DNA of 64,000 nucleotides from Allostella vacuolata (GTDB lineage Bacteria > Pseudomonadota > Alphaproteobacteria > ATCC43930 > Allostellaceae): positions 5,171,388 through 5,235,387 of the forward strand of contig AP019702.1 in assembly GCA_006739055.1 (NCBI GenBank), written 5' to 3'. The notes beneath the pieces are model-generated. The model was given only the letters and a program-made list of their open reading frames with translations, had not been told where the DNA came from and did not search any database. Below, in pieces: positions 16,918 through 24,784 of the stretch. How positions within the stretch are numbered: the first letter of the stretch is position 1; the number at the start of each line of letters is the position of its first letter. Made by a program: the position numbers and the translations under genes.

Positions 16918-17656
16918 GAATGGATTGTGGTGGGTTCGCTATGCGTTGCCCGTTCGAATCAAGAGAGGGTGGAAGCTCTTGTGGGCGTCGCCAGAGGCTA
17001 GCTTAGCCGGGCCGTCTGGCTCTTGATTGAGAATATCCCCCCGACCATGTTGGTTCGGGCTGGTAGTAGATAGGGCTGGGTAGACGCTACGCGCAAGATG
17101 TGCGCTGTAATACAGCGCATCTTGCCAAGGGAGGCCCGCTGCGCGCCTCCCGTTGGATCCCTCCCGGCCGTTGGCGCTCCGCCGGCATCGAGCCGGCTCC
17201 GCACCAATGCACCGGTCTGGTCCGCTGCACCACCAATCAGGGGCGCCTTCGTGCTCCCCCGATACCCCCATGACGCAGGGAGACTTCGCTCTCCCTGGAC
17301 CCATCGAGCAGGAGGAGATGTTGCTCTTCTCCCATCGACAAGCCGCTGAGCGGCAGCCAACGACCGTTCTTGGTAACGGTCTTGTTGCTATCGGTTCATT
17401 TTCAGAATCAGTAGCCACGGGATGTACGCCATGATACGTGGGCTACCCGCGGCGCCGCGGACGCTCGCAACTCACAGATCCTGGCGCATCTCGATCACCG
17501 TCTCTGCGATGAGTACCTCACCGGCGGGGCAACCGAACGTCTGCAGTTCACTTGGGGGTCCAGCGTCGGATTGGGCTCACTACATTGCCGCCCCTGGCGG
17601 CCATCCGGCTTCTGCATTTGGGGCAGGGGTCGGTGAGAAATGGGCTGAGGGCGCTC
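16918..17656. other. 740-bp gap rich in hairpins; possible structured RNA or decayed genes
   Basis: No convincing gene is seen. Hairpin-capable repeats follow one another: 17093-17125 (GCAAGATG/CATCTTGC with inner GCGCTGT/ACAGCGC), 17129-17151 (GGGAGGC/GCCTCCC), 17181-17197 (GCCGGC twice), 17276-17297 (CAGGGAGA/TCTCCCTG), 17362-17381 (GACCGTT/AACGGTC) and 17411-17446 (GTAGCC-ACG/CGT-GGCTAC). CCCATCGA recurs at 17300 and 17331. A plus-strand stretch near 17450-17630 has protein-like composition without a start and could be a gene remnant. It lies between the convergent TIR-like and IetAS genes, so part of it may be terminators. Confidence 0.45.
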
Positions 17657-20131
17657 CTAAACTCGTACCGGCACCCCCAACAGGACGTCAACAGCCGCGC
17701 TAACTGGAGTATAAAGGTCTACGTCGATATTGTGGGCCTTCAACGAAACAATAAGTGAATAACGTCGTGTCGCATTACAGACCTCCCGCGCAGCACGACT
17801 ACGACACCAACCTACGACGGGCTTAATACAGAGCGTATCCCGACCAGCCAGTTCGATGGCGGGGCCCGTCCAGACATCACAATGAAGCGAACCGGAAGCA
17901 ACACTCTGTGGACCAAGGAGCCATCGAGTGTCGTCAGCTTCGCCTTGAGGGCCGACGCGTGGGTTATCTCGCTCTGATGCATTCACCCGCTGTTTGAAGA
18001 CATTTAGGTCTTCATTCTTGCGGCGCAGGTCAAATCGCAGCCCGTGCGACTGATATCGCTGAGGATCGACGCTGGCGGACAAGCCAGGGTTTGGGTCGAT
18101 GAAGTACGAGAGTGTGACCTTGAGTTCGACGATCTCGTTTTCTAAATCTTCCAACATACGCCGCGGCATCGGCAGCGTGTAGTAGTGGCAATCTCCAAAC
18201 TTTCGACCTCCATCCATTCGAAACGGCTGTATTTCTGACTGCGCAAAAAGAGCCAAATGGTTGCTTGCGGACGCCGTGGCGCGCTCAAAGTCCGGGACCC
18301 CGTAGCCGAAGCGTCGTATAAGTTCGTAGCGCTCGCGCTTCGACGGTCTGGCTCCAAGTTTGGCGAGCATTGGGCCTGTCCACTCCGCACTGTGAATCAT
18401 GAGTGCGCGAATCGTTTCTGCCCAATAGTCTGGGTGATCTGCCCGGAGCCTGGCGGCTAGGCGAGCCGCCTGCGCTGCCGCAGCGCTAGTGGCCTCAAAA
18501 GGCACGAGTGGCGCACCTGCGTCTCTTCCGGTCGATAGCAGTGAGAGAGAAGCCATTGTGAGAGCTTCAGTCCGGGTCGGATTGATCGCACGGTTACCGG
18601 CTTCCATTACGATTTCGGGCTTGAACGGGGCGTTCTGTCGCCAAGAGGCGCTTGTGCGACTATGGGGACTAACATCGCCAGTATCCGCCATTGCAGACCA
18701 ATTCTCATAGCCTTGCTCTTGAATCGTGTTGTGATCCGTATAGCCTCCGACTGTGAGAGCGTTCCAAGCTTGAGCAGGGTCCTCAATGGGGTACTCGTCC
18801 TGCGGCCGAATTCGAGCCATCTCGATGTGCGGAGGAACATTTCCGCCCGATACAACGATCAGTCGCTTTGGTGCGCCGGCCTCATCTCCAATCATGGAAC
18901 CGTTTGCGGCCTGATCGATAGCAGCGCTCCATGCCGATGGTGTCGCACCCGAGACATCCTCATTCGTGACCGCCATGCAATAAACGCGAGCACGGTCCGG
19001 CGCGGCGATCTCAGGCAGTGCAATTGCGGCCTGTGTGACGATGCCGTAGCTATGTGGCTGCGTCGGATCGAACCCTTGTGGCGGCAGAAACGTCACTGAC
19101 TCTAGCCGGTGAGTCAGGCGCCTATCAGATCTGTCAACAAGGGCGGCAGTTAGATCGCCATGCAGCGCCAACCCCGCCATAGCGGTTCCGTGACCGCCAT
19201 CGTCGTGATCATCGCTACCCCAAGCGCGATCAAGCGCATGCATATCGTTGGCAGCAAGCGCCGGCTCAATGAGTGAATGGCCTCGATTGACCCCTGTATC
19301 TAGAAGACAGACCGCAGGCGCATCGTTAGGTGGCCATCGAGTGCGCTCAGCTAGATCCTCGACCCACGGGCGCTGTTCCCCTCGAACCTCATCTGTGAAG
19401 AAGTATGGGGAGTCACTAGCACGCCGCAGTTCCGCGATCGCCCCAGTCGCGAAGAGCATAAGTTCGATTGTGGCTCGCGATGCAAATACAGGAACGACAA
19501 CTATCTCGGGAAAATATAGGCGACGATCGCGTCCCGCCGCCGGTACTCTGAGACGGCTACATACGTCGTCAATCGTGGCCTCGCTGCCGGCCCAACACCA
19601 TAGCGCCCACCACATCTGGTGCTGCGGATCGTCCGGAAGTGCGCGCGGGTCGTCGGTCCAGAATGTTTCGAGCTTTGCCGCGCGGAATGCCTCAATTGCT
19701 TCGACTTTTGCCTGGTGAGGTGGATTACGACCTTTCTCGGTTAATGGCCCGTTCAGGTAGTCATCAAGGATCTGCTGGAATACCGCGCGTGAGGCGTCCG
19801 GAATAAAGAGTGCGATGGTCCGGTCGTTCCGATCGTCGGCTTTTGCCGCACCACTCCGGATGCCCTGCGTCTTCTGATCGAGCGCGTCTGGCTTCGTGCC
19901 GGCTCTTAGGTCTACCTCAATAAATGCTCCGGTTGGCGGGTCCAAACGGTCATCAATAGGCCGGTATTGATCTGCAAGCGCCAGCGCCGCAGCGAGTTCG
20001 TTCTGAACGCGCCGCCCGTGCTCCTGCCTTCCGCGCGGATTGCCGCCCGAACCACCGGACGCGCCCAGATAAGCGTGGGACGTCGAAAGGCGCGCAATGT
20101 CAATGTGCGGGAGAACAAAGCGCGATGCCAT
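17657..20131 (-). CDS. ietS: S8 subtilisin-like protease of an IetAS-type defence pair
   Basis: An 824-residue protein with a subtilase catalytic domain in the middle. Putative triad: Asp278 (CLLDTGV), His314 (DGGHGTAMAG) and Ser549 (EATSAAAAQ), with the oxyanion Asn431 in VSGGN. No signal peptide is seen, so it probably acts in the cytoplasm. The gene starts 3 bp after the stop of an AAA ATPase gene. This ATPase plus subtilase pair matches IetA/IetS, described first as a plasmid exclusion module and later as an anti-phage system. N-terminal (1-250) and C-terminal (600-824) regions are not recognised. Confidence 0.8.
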   Translation of the reverse strand: MASRFVLPHIDIARLSTSHAYLGASGGSGGNPRGRQEHGRRVQNELAAALALADQYRPIDDRLDPPTGAFIEVDLRAGTKPDALDQKTQGIRSGAAKADDRNDRTIALFIPDASRAVFQQILDDYLNGPLTEKGRNPPHQAKVEAIEAFRAAKLETFWTDDPRALPDDPQHQMWWALWCWAGSEATIDDVCSRLRVPAAGRDRRLYFPEIVVVPVFASRATIELMLFATGAIAELRRASDSPYFFTDEVRGEQRPWVEDLAERTRWPPNDAPAVCLLDTGVNRGHSLIEPALAANDMHALDRAWGSDDHDDGGHGTAMAGLALHGDLTAALVDRSDRRLTHRLESVTFLPPQGFDPTQPHSYGIVTQAAIALPEIAAPDRARVYCMAVTNEDVSGATPSAWSAAIDQAANGSMIGDEAGAPKRLIVVSGGNVPPHIEMARIRPQDEYPIEDPAQAWNALTVGGYTDHNTIQEQGYENWSAMADTGDVSPHSRTSASWRQNAPFKPEIVMEAGNRAINPTRTEALTMASLSLLSTGRDAGAPLVPFEATSAAAAQAARLAARLRADHPDYWAETIRALMIHSAEWTGPMLAKLGARPSKRERYELIRRFGYGVPDFERATASASNHLALFAQSEIQPFRMDGGRKFGDCHYYTLPMPRRMLEDLENEIVELKVTLSYFIDPNPGLSASVDPQRYQSHGLRFDLRRKNEDLNVFKQRVNASERDNPRVGPQGEADDTRWLLGPQSVASGSLHCDVWTGPAIELAGRDTLCIKPVVGWCRSRAAREVCNATRRYSLIVSLKAHNIDVDLYTPVSAAVDVLLGVPVRV

Positions 20132-20134
20132 ACA

Positions 20135-21136
20135 TTAGGTGCTTTCAACATCGAGGAACGCCGTTCGCATCGAATGTCGCTCGCGCAGGCGATCGACAAT
20201 CTCCTCAGTGGTTAGACGGGCTTTCTCGTCAAGAATTGCAGTTTTTACTGCATCGTCAACCGCGCGAACAACCTCAGCCTGACTTAAACCTTCCGCTACG
20301 GCAAAGATCTTTCCCCAAGCTAGGCGGGGAGCCGATAGAGGATTTATATTGGATGTAATCAGTTTTTGAACTTGTGTCGACGTAGGTGTATCAAACTCAA
20401 GAACTTGATCGTAGCGCCGAAGTAGCGCCCGATCTAGTAATGATGGATGATTAGTCGAGCAGATAATTATGCTATCAGTAGAATTTCCTTCCTCCATAAA
20501 TTGGAGAAAGGAATTCAACACTCGACGCATCTCGGCCACATCGTTCGTGGCTTGTCTCTGTCCGCCTACAGCATCAAATTCGTCAAATAGATAAACGCCT
20601 CGGCGCTTCGCTGTTTCGTCGAATATCGCGCGTAGCTTTGCTGCCGTGTCGCCCATATAGCGGGTGATTAAACCTTCAAGCCGAATAACATATAAGGGTA
20701 GGTTAAGCTCGCCCGCTATAGCTTCGGCTGTCATGGTTTTCCCAGAACCGGGCGGGCCAACGAACAAGATGCGCCGGGTGGGAACTTTGCCGTGCTCGCG
20801 TAACCAATCGCGCTTGCGCTGTTGGCGCAGAATATCACTAAAGCGACTCAGCAGCCGGTCACCTAGCACCACATCCTTGAGCTTGAAGCGCGGTTGGCGC
20901 ATTTCAAGGAGCCCCTCGACGCTTCCTCGGGGGTGCGCAAATGGAATAGGTATAGAGGCACCGCGAGAACCCTGAGCCCGCGCTTTGTCCACTACTGCAC
21001 GCAATTCTTCGGCAGCTCGCTTGTGGCCTTGACGGGCTTCAGACGCAGCAATCTGCAATGCGATGGAGAAGAATGCTTCATCATCTCCTTCGGCGCGACT
21101 TTTAAGCATTGCCAATATTTGTTTCGTGTTCGACAC
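20135..21136 (-). CDS. ietA: AAA+ ATPase of an IetAS-type defence pair
   Basis: A 333-residue AAA ATPase: Walker A GPPGSGKT (127-134), Walker B YLFDEFDAV (182-190), sensor-1 STNHPSLLD and an arginine-finger region ALLRRYDQ. The GTG at 21136 is chosen because AGGAAGGG precedes it by 6 bp; the longer frame to 21202 has no protein-like content. It probably restrains or activates the protease encoded 3 bp downstream. Low GC relative to the flanking chromosome supports horizontal acquisition. Confidence 0.82.
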   Translation of the reverse strand: MSNTKQILAMLKSRAEGDDEAFFSIALQIAASEARQGHKRAAEELRAVVDKARAQGSRGASIPIPFAHPRGSVEGLLEMRQPRFKLKDVVLGDRLLSRFSDILRQQRKRDWLREHGKVPTRRILFVGPPGSGKTMTAEAIAGELNLPLYVIRLEGLITRYMGDTAAKLRAIFDETAKRRGVYLFDEFDAVGGQRQATNDVAEMRRVLNSFLQFMEEGNSTDSIIICSTNHPSLLDRALLRRYDQVLEFDTPTSTQVQKLITSNINPLSAPRLAWGKIFAVAEGLSQAEVVRAVDDAVKTAILDEKARLTTEEIVDRLRERHSMRTAFLDVEST

Positions 21137-21291
21137 GGTGACCCTTCCTATCTTGAATCTTACACTATGACCCTCCCCCGGACACGCATTTTTTCCGCCC
21201 ACGTCCGTGGTAAGGGGGTACTGACTGACGAGCGCGTGCCATCGGAGTCATTTTGCATTGGCAAGAGGGCTTTCCTCGACACGCCGCGGGT

Positions 21292-22580
21292 CTACGGTTC
21301 AGGAAAGAACGGGCCGCGCCGACGCCGTATGCGGACTTGCTCCGGCTGGCTAGGCGCCGTGGGTTCGGTCGCCCTCAGAGCCAGGTAGGTGCCGATCTCC
21401 CGATTGAGACGCCCGGTTTCGACGATATGGATGCGCCGGACCTGGCGGACTTCGTGCTGTAGCCGGCGGCGCTCAGCGAGCTGATGCTCAATCAGCGCCT
21501 GCTTCTCTGCCCGGTCTCGCAGCCGGCCGAGGGCTACTTCTTCTTCATTCTCAGCATGAACCCGGGCATTGCGGCCGGTAAGCCAGTCCCATAATGCGGG
21601 CAGCCCTTTGCGAAGGCGTTTGGTTCGCCCGCGGCCTTCGAGCGCCCAACGTGTTGCCTGGATCGCCCGCAGCTCGCGTCTGGCAGCACGGTGGCGTTGG
21701 ACCAGCTGGCGACGTTTGGCTTCCATCGCAGCTTTCGCTCGGCGAACTCAGCATCGGCAGCCGCGATATGCGATCGCAGCTTCTTCGTCATGCGCGACGC
21801 CAGGTCCGCCTTGGTCTGCTGCACCGTCGGCAGAGCCTGCGGATCACCGAGCCGGGCGGCGATATCCTTCCGCTTGATGCCGAGCCAGCGGGAGAGGGAA
21901 TAGACCTCGCCGCGATGGTCCACCGCCACGAAGCCGCGCCGGTTGCCTTGAGCGAGATAATGTCCATGCGCCGCCAGCGCATTCGCGAACGCGGCACGCG
22001 AATCCGAGGCCGACCAGCATTCCTGGAACATCGCCTTTACGGCTTGGGTATCGACCTTGGCGCGGCGCGCCTGCTGCCATTCCTGCCGGGTGAAGTTGAG
22101 CGGGTCGCGATTGCGGCTATCGGCCAAGCCCGCCGGCATCCGCCAGCCATGCTCCAGGTAGAGCTGCCGGGACAAGTCGTGCAGCTTCCGCTTGAAGTGC
22201 GGCAGGTGGACCGCGCGCATGGTCTGCGCATCGATTCGGGACCAGACGCAGTGGGCATGGCGGCGGCCTTCCTTCTCGTGGAAGACGATCGCCCGCGGCT
22301 GGCCCTTCAGCCCGAGCCGCTCCTCGATCGTGTCGATGGCGGCTTCGAATGCCTCGACCGGCACATTCTCCGTCTCAGGCGGGTTGAGGCTGAGGGAGAA
22401 GAGGAACTGGCGGCACTTCGTCCCGCGGCTGACGGCGTAGGCTTCGTGGAAGGCGCCGTTCAGGTCGTCGGCGACGAAACCGCGCAGTTCGTGGACTTCG
22501 ACATGGTCGTTCTCGTCCACGCGAAGCAGGTGGACGGCAAGTTGCTTGCCGCCCGCGCGCTGGCTGGCCTTGAGGATCAT
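21292..22580 (-). pseudogene. MobA/VirD2-type relaxase, frameshifted
   Basis: The N-terminal part (22580 to about 21736) has the relaxase blocks FLFSLSLNPPE and HEKEGRRHAHCVWSRID with the HxH metal motif, then SRQLYLEHGW. At about 21731-21735 the frame changes: the expected continuation (MEAKRRQLVQRHRAARREL, then GLPALWDWLTGR and ending GPFFPEP) lies in another frame down to 21292. One missing base in the AAAG run would explain it. The start overlaps the mobC stop by 4 bp. The break removes only the coiled-coil-rich C-terminal third, so partial activity or a sequencing error remain possible. Confidence 0.78.
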
Positions 22581-23017
22581 GGGCCGGTGGCCTCCCGGAG
22601 ACCCAGCGCGCGCATCAGGGCATCGCGCATCTGCCGCACGTGCGCGCAGGCGTCGACCAGCTCCTTCTCGGTATCGGGGGTGACGGGCAGGGCGCCGATG
22701 TTCGCCGCCTTGGCCAGCTGGTTCAGGTTGCTGGCGAGCCGCGACTGGCCCAGTTCGGCCAAGAGCCCGGCGATTGCCACCAGATCGCGGACGACGACAC
22801 GGCTGCGCGTCGGACGGCGCTGCTGGCTCTCGCCCAGCAGGCGCTGCCGGACGTAGGCGCCGATCGGCACGCTGCCCGCAGCCGCTTCCAGGTGGCGGCG
22901 CTCGTCTTCAGTCAGGCGGATGCTGAAGGGACGGGTCTTCTTGCGTCCGTTCCGTGCCTCGTGCTTGTTATGGGACGGTGGCTTGGCGTTGCGGTTGAAG
23001 CCGTCGGTCAGGGGCAT
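22577..23017 (-). CDS. mobC: MobC-like relaxosome protein
   Basis: A 146-residue protein with a ribbon-helix-helix-like start (RPFSIRLTEDERRHLEAAA) and the MobC hallmark LGQSRLASNLNQLAKAAN. Such proteins bind the origin of transfer and assist the relaxase, encoded immediately downstream with an ATGA overlap. The start lies about 95 bp inside the right end of the element, so an origin of transfer is expected in 23018-23111. Confidence 0.85.
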   Translation of the reverse strand: MPLTDGFNRNAKPPSHNKHEARNGRKKTRPFSIRLTEDERRHLEAAAGSVPIGAYVRQRLLGESQQRRPTRSRVVVRDLVAIAGLLAELGQSRLASNLNQLAKAANIGALPVTPDTEKELVDACAHVRQMRDALMRALGLREATGP

Positions 23018-23121
23018 GGCGGCACCAGGAAATCCGAGGATTTCCGGCGCTCAAGGTAGGTGTTCCAGTCGCCAAGAACCTCGAATAGTTCGTTCGAGGT
23101 AGCGCCATCCAGGCGCGCCAT
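23008..23121 (-). CDS. Short frame at the right end: predicted alternative C-terminus of the recombinase in the circular form
   Basis: The minus-strand frame starting at ATG 23121-23119 encodes 37 residues (core ELFEVLGDWNTYLERRK) and stops at 23010-23008, overlapping the mobC start. Joining the two 11-bp cores in silico puts this frame exactly in register with the recombinase: the shared codons Met-Ala-Arg lie inside the core. In the circular element the recombinase would therefore end with this segment instead of reading into the tRNA. It may also be a small gene of its own. Confidence 0.45.
   Translation of the reverse strand: MARLDGATSNELFEVLGDWNTYLERRKSSDFLVPPCP
23028..23100. other. Two perfect inverted repeats near mobC: oriT or recombinase-arm candidate
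   Basis: GGAAATCC/GGATTTCC (23028-23045, 2-bp loop) and ACCTCGAA/TTCGAGGT (23078-23100, 7-bp loop) are both 8-bp perfect repeats. They lie between the mobC start and the right end of the element, where an origin of transfer and integrase arm sites are expected. No nic consensus was identified. Confidence 0.4.
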
Positions 23122-23122
23122 T
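23112..23122. repeat. Candidate attR core (GGCGCGCCATT)
   Basis: An exact 11-bp copy of the tRNA-Arg 3'-end sequence at 11398-11408. Beyond it the sequence should be the original chromosome downstream of the tRNA. Confidence 0.6.
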
Positions 23123-23311
23123 CTTGCTTTCAAGCGCTTAGCCGCTTTTTTCGGTCCCCTGAGTCGCCCTCCTTTGCCGGCTTGCTTGGCGCTTTGCCCG
23201 GCGGGCGCGACAGGTCGAGGGCGGCGATCGGGCTGGCTTCCGGAACGACATCGATCCTGGCCACGAATCGGTCACCGGCTGGATGACCGGGACGGTTGCC
23301 GTTCCAGCCTC

Positions 23312-23372
23312 ATACTTCGCCAATCGACAAAGTATCTTGACGGCCGACGGCCGGCGACGGGATACTTCGCCA
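23312..23372. promoter_or_regulatory. Repeated motif upstream of arsR-like gene (operator candidate)
   Basis: ATACTTCGCCA occurs at 23312-23322 and 23362-23372. The first copy pairs with AAGTAT at 23330-23335. The second is part of TTCGCCATATGGCAA, a near-palindrome ending at the start codon. Such repeats suit autoregulation by the ArsR-type repressor that follows. Confidence 0.5.
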
Positions 23373-23373
23373 T

Positions 23374-23721
23374 ATGGCAAACCAACAACCCCAGCTCGAT
23401 CGCGCGTTCGCCGCCCTCTCCGATCCGACCCGTCGGGCGGTCGTGGCGCGGCTGTGCCTGGGGGAGGCATCGGTGAGCGAACTGGCCGCGCCGTTCCGCA
23501 TCGGCCTGCCGACGTTCCTGAAGCACATCCGCGTCCTCGAGGACAGCGGGCTGCTCGAGACCCGCAAGGCCGGGCGGGTTCGCGTGTGCGCCCTCAGGCC
23601 CGAGGCGCTGCGCCAGACGGACCGCTGGCTCAGCGAGCACCTTCGCATCTGGGCCGCGCGGCTGGACCGGATGGAGGCCTACATCGAGCGCCGCAAGCAG
23701 GAGACCCGCCATGACGAGTGA
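23374..23721 (+). CDS. ArsR-family transcriptional regulator
   Basis: A 115-residue winged-helix protein: ALSDPTRRAVVARL, EASVSELAAPF, LPTFLKHIRVLEDSGLL. It lacks the cysteine pairs of metal sensors. It is of the type that is co-transcribed with an SRPBCC protein, whose gene overlaps it here by 11 bp. Putative operators lie immediately upstream. Confidence 0.85.
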   Translation: MANQQPQLDRAFAALSDPTRRAVVARLCLGEASVSELAAPFRIGLPTFLKHIRVLEDSGLLETRKAGRVRVCALRPEALRQTDRWLSEHLRIWAARLDRMEAYIERRKQETRHDE

Positions 23722-24226
23722 TCCGACCGGCACCCGCCGGTCGCCCTGGGCCGAATGGCCGCTCGACCGAGAGGTCGTCATCGCCCGCGTCGTCGACGCG
23801 CCGCGCCCCCTCGTCTTCGAAGCCTGGACCGACCCGGCGCAGCTGCCGGCATGGTTCGGGCCGGAGGGGTTCGCGATCGAGACGAAGGCGATCGACATCC
23901 GCGCCGGCGGGCAATGGCGCTTCGACATGGTCGCGCCGGACGGAACCCGCTACGGCAACCGCATGTCCTTCCTGCGGCTGGAGGCGCCGAGCCTGATCGA
24001 GGTCGACCACGGCTCCGACCGGGACGAGGACCCGTCGGCGTTCCGCATGCTGGTGACCTTCGACGAGCAGGCCGACGGCAAGACCGTCATCACCTTGCGC
24101 CAGATGCATCCGACCTGGGCGCGGCGCGACGCGGTGATCGGCTTCGGGGCCGTCGAGTATGGCGGCCAGACGCTCGACAAGCTCGCGCGGCACATGCAGG
24201 CACGGGGGCAGCAAGGCATGGCGTGA
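23711..24226 (+). CDS. SRPBCC (AHSA1-like) domain protein
   Basis: A 171-residue START-like protein: IARVVDAPRPLVFEAWTDP, LPAWFGPEGF, WRFDMVAPDG and the C-terminal GQTLDKLARHM. These proteins bind hydrophobic ligands. The pairing with an upstream ArsR regulator is common, but the ligand is unknown. Confidence 0.85.
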   Translation: MTSDPTGTRRSPWAEWPLDREVVIARVVDAPRPLVFEAWTDPAQLPAWFGPEGFAIETKAIDIRAGGQWRFDMVAPDGTRYGNRMSFLRLEAPSLIEVDHGSDRDEDPSAFRMLVTFDEQADGKTVITLRQMHPTWARRDAVIGFGAVEYGGQTLDKLARHMQARGQQGMA

Positions 24227-24269
24227 AGAAGGCCGATCGGCCCTGCCGGTCCCCTCCCGGCGCACCGAC

Positions 24270-24360
24270 GAACACCCGCTGGACGCGGCCGAGAATGATC
24301 CGCGCTCCCCCGCGCAGAAGCGCGCCATCCTCGGTTCCTGGGCGTCCGATGCCGGCGGCC
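24270..24360 (+). pseudogene. Remnant of a small conserved alphaproteobacterial protein
   Basis: One plus-strand frame reads ENDPRSPAQKRAILGSWASDA, which resembles a short protein family common in alphaproteobacteria (from memory: a KRAILxSWASDA core followed by AVExxPxLR). Here the sequence loses the expected continuation right after it, and no good start lies upstream. It looks like a decayed or frameshifted copy in the 263-bp gap. Confidence 0.35.
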
Positions 24361-24489
24361 CGGCGACGCGGCGACGGAGGGTTCTGCAACCCGGCGGCTG
24401 GCGCGGAGTTCGCCATTGCCCGGCCGGCGGCGGGGTGATGTAGTCGCCGCGGGGATCGCGATCCCGCGGTCGACGACGCCGAGGTGACC

Positions 24490-24762
24490 ATGCGCAAGAT
24501 CATCGCCATCCTGCTGTTCTGCCTGATGCCGGGCCTTGCCCTGGCGCAGACCGCCCCGCCCTCCGTCACCATCACCCCGCCGAAGATCGAGACGTCGGGC
24601 ATCACCTTGAAGCACGTCGCGATCGTCGTCGGCACGGTGATCGTCGGCGCCGTGCTGGGCGAGGCGATCATCGGCGACGCCGTCGGCACTCTGGTCGGCA
24701 TGGCCGCCGGCTACCTGGTCGGCAGCCACGTCGCCGAGGAATACGACGAGGACATGCTGTAG
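24490..24762 (+). CDS. Small exported protein with glycine-rich membrane segment
   Basis: A 90-residue protein with a signal peptide (cleavage near ALAQ, residue 20), then a hydrophobic Gly/Ala-rich stretch (VGTVIVGAVLGEAIIGDAVG) and an acidic tail. GAGGTG precedes the ATG. It resembles glycine-zipper type small envelope proteins. Function unknown. Confidence 0.65.
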   Translation: MRKIIAILLFCLMPGLALAQTAPPSVTITPPKIETSGITLKHVAIVVGTVIVGAVLGEAIIGDAVGTLVGMAAGYLVGSHVAEEYDEDML

Positions 24763-24784
24763 CCATGCGGGGGGCGGTCGGCTC

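Larger units (their letters stand above)
11398..23122. mobile_element. Integrative mobilizable element at tRNA-Arg carrying defence genes
   Basis: The element is inferred from five observations. A serine recombinase lies directly against the tRNA 3' end. A MobC-like protein and a relaxase lie at the opposite end. The 11-bp sequence GGCGCGCCATT is shared at 11398-11408 and 23112-23122. GC content drops between about 13.8 and 21.2 kb. The cargo is typical of defence islands (CBASS, TIR-like, IetAS). The right boundary is supported by that core and by the recombinase frame that would be restored in the circular form. No conjugation (T4SS) genes are present, so transfer would need a helper. Confidence 0.75.

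Noticed and set aside
16939-17418. A 159-codon minus-strand frame in the hairpin-rich gap
   Set aside because: Composition is not protein-like and no family motif or ribosome-binding site is seen. The hairpins dominate this stretch.
16918-17656. Retron-type ncRNA in the defence element
   Set aside because: No reverse transcriptase gene is nearby and no msr/msd-like inverted ends with a priming G were identified.
23138-23470. A minus-strand frame opposite the ArsR gene reaching the element border
   Set aside because: It is antisense to a clear ArsR gene. Its last part has mildly protein-like sequence in one frame but no start.
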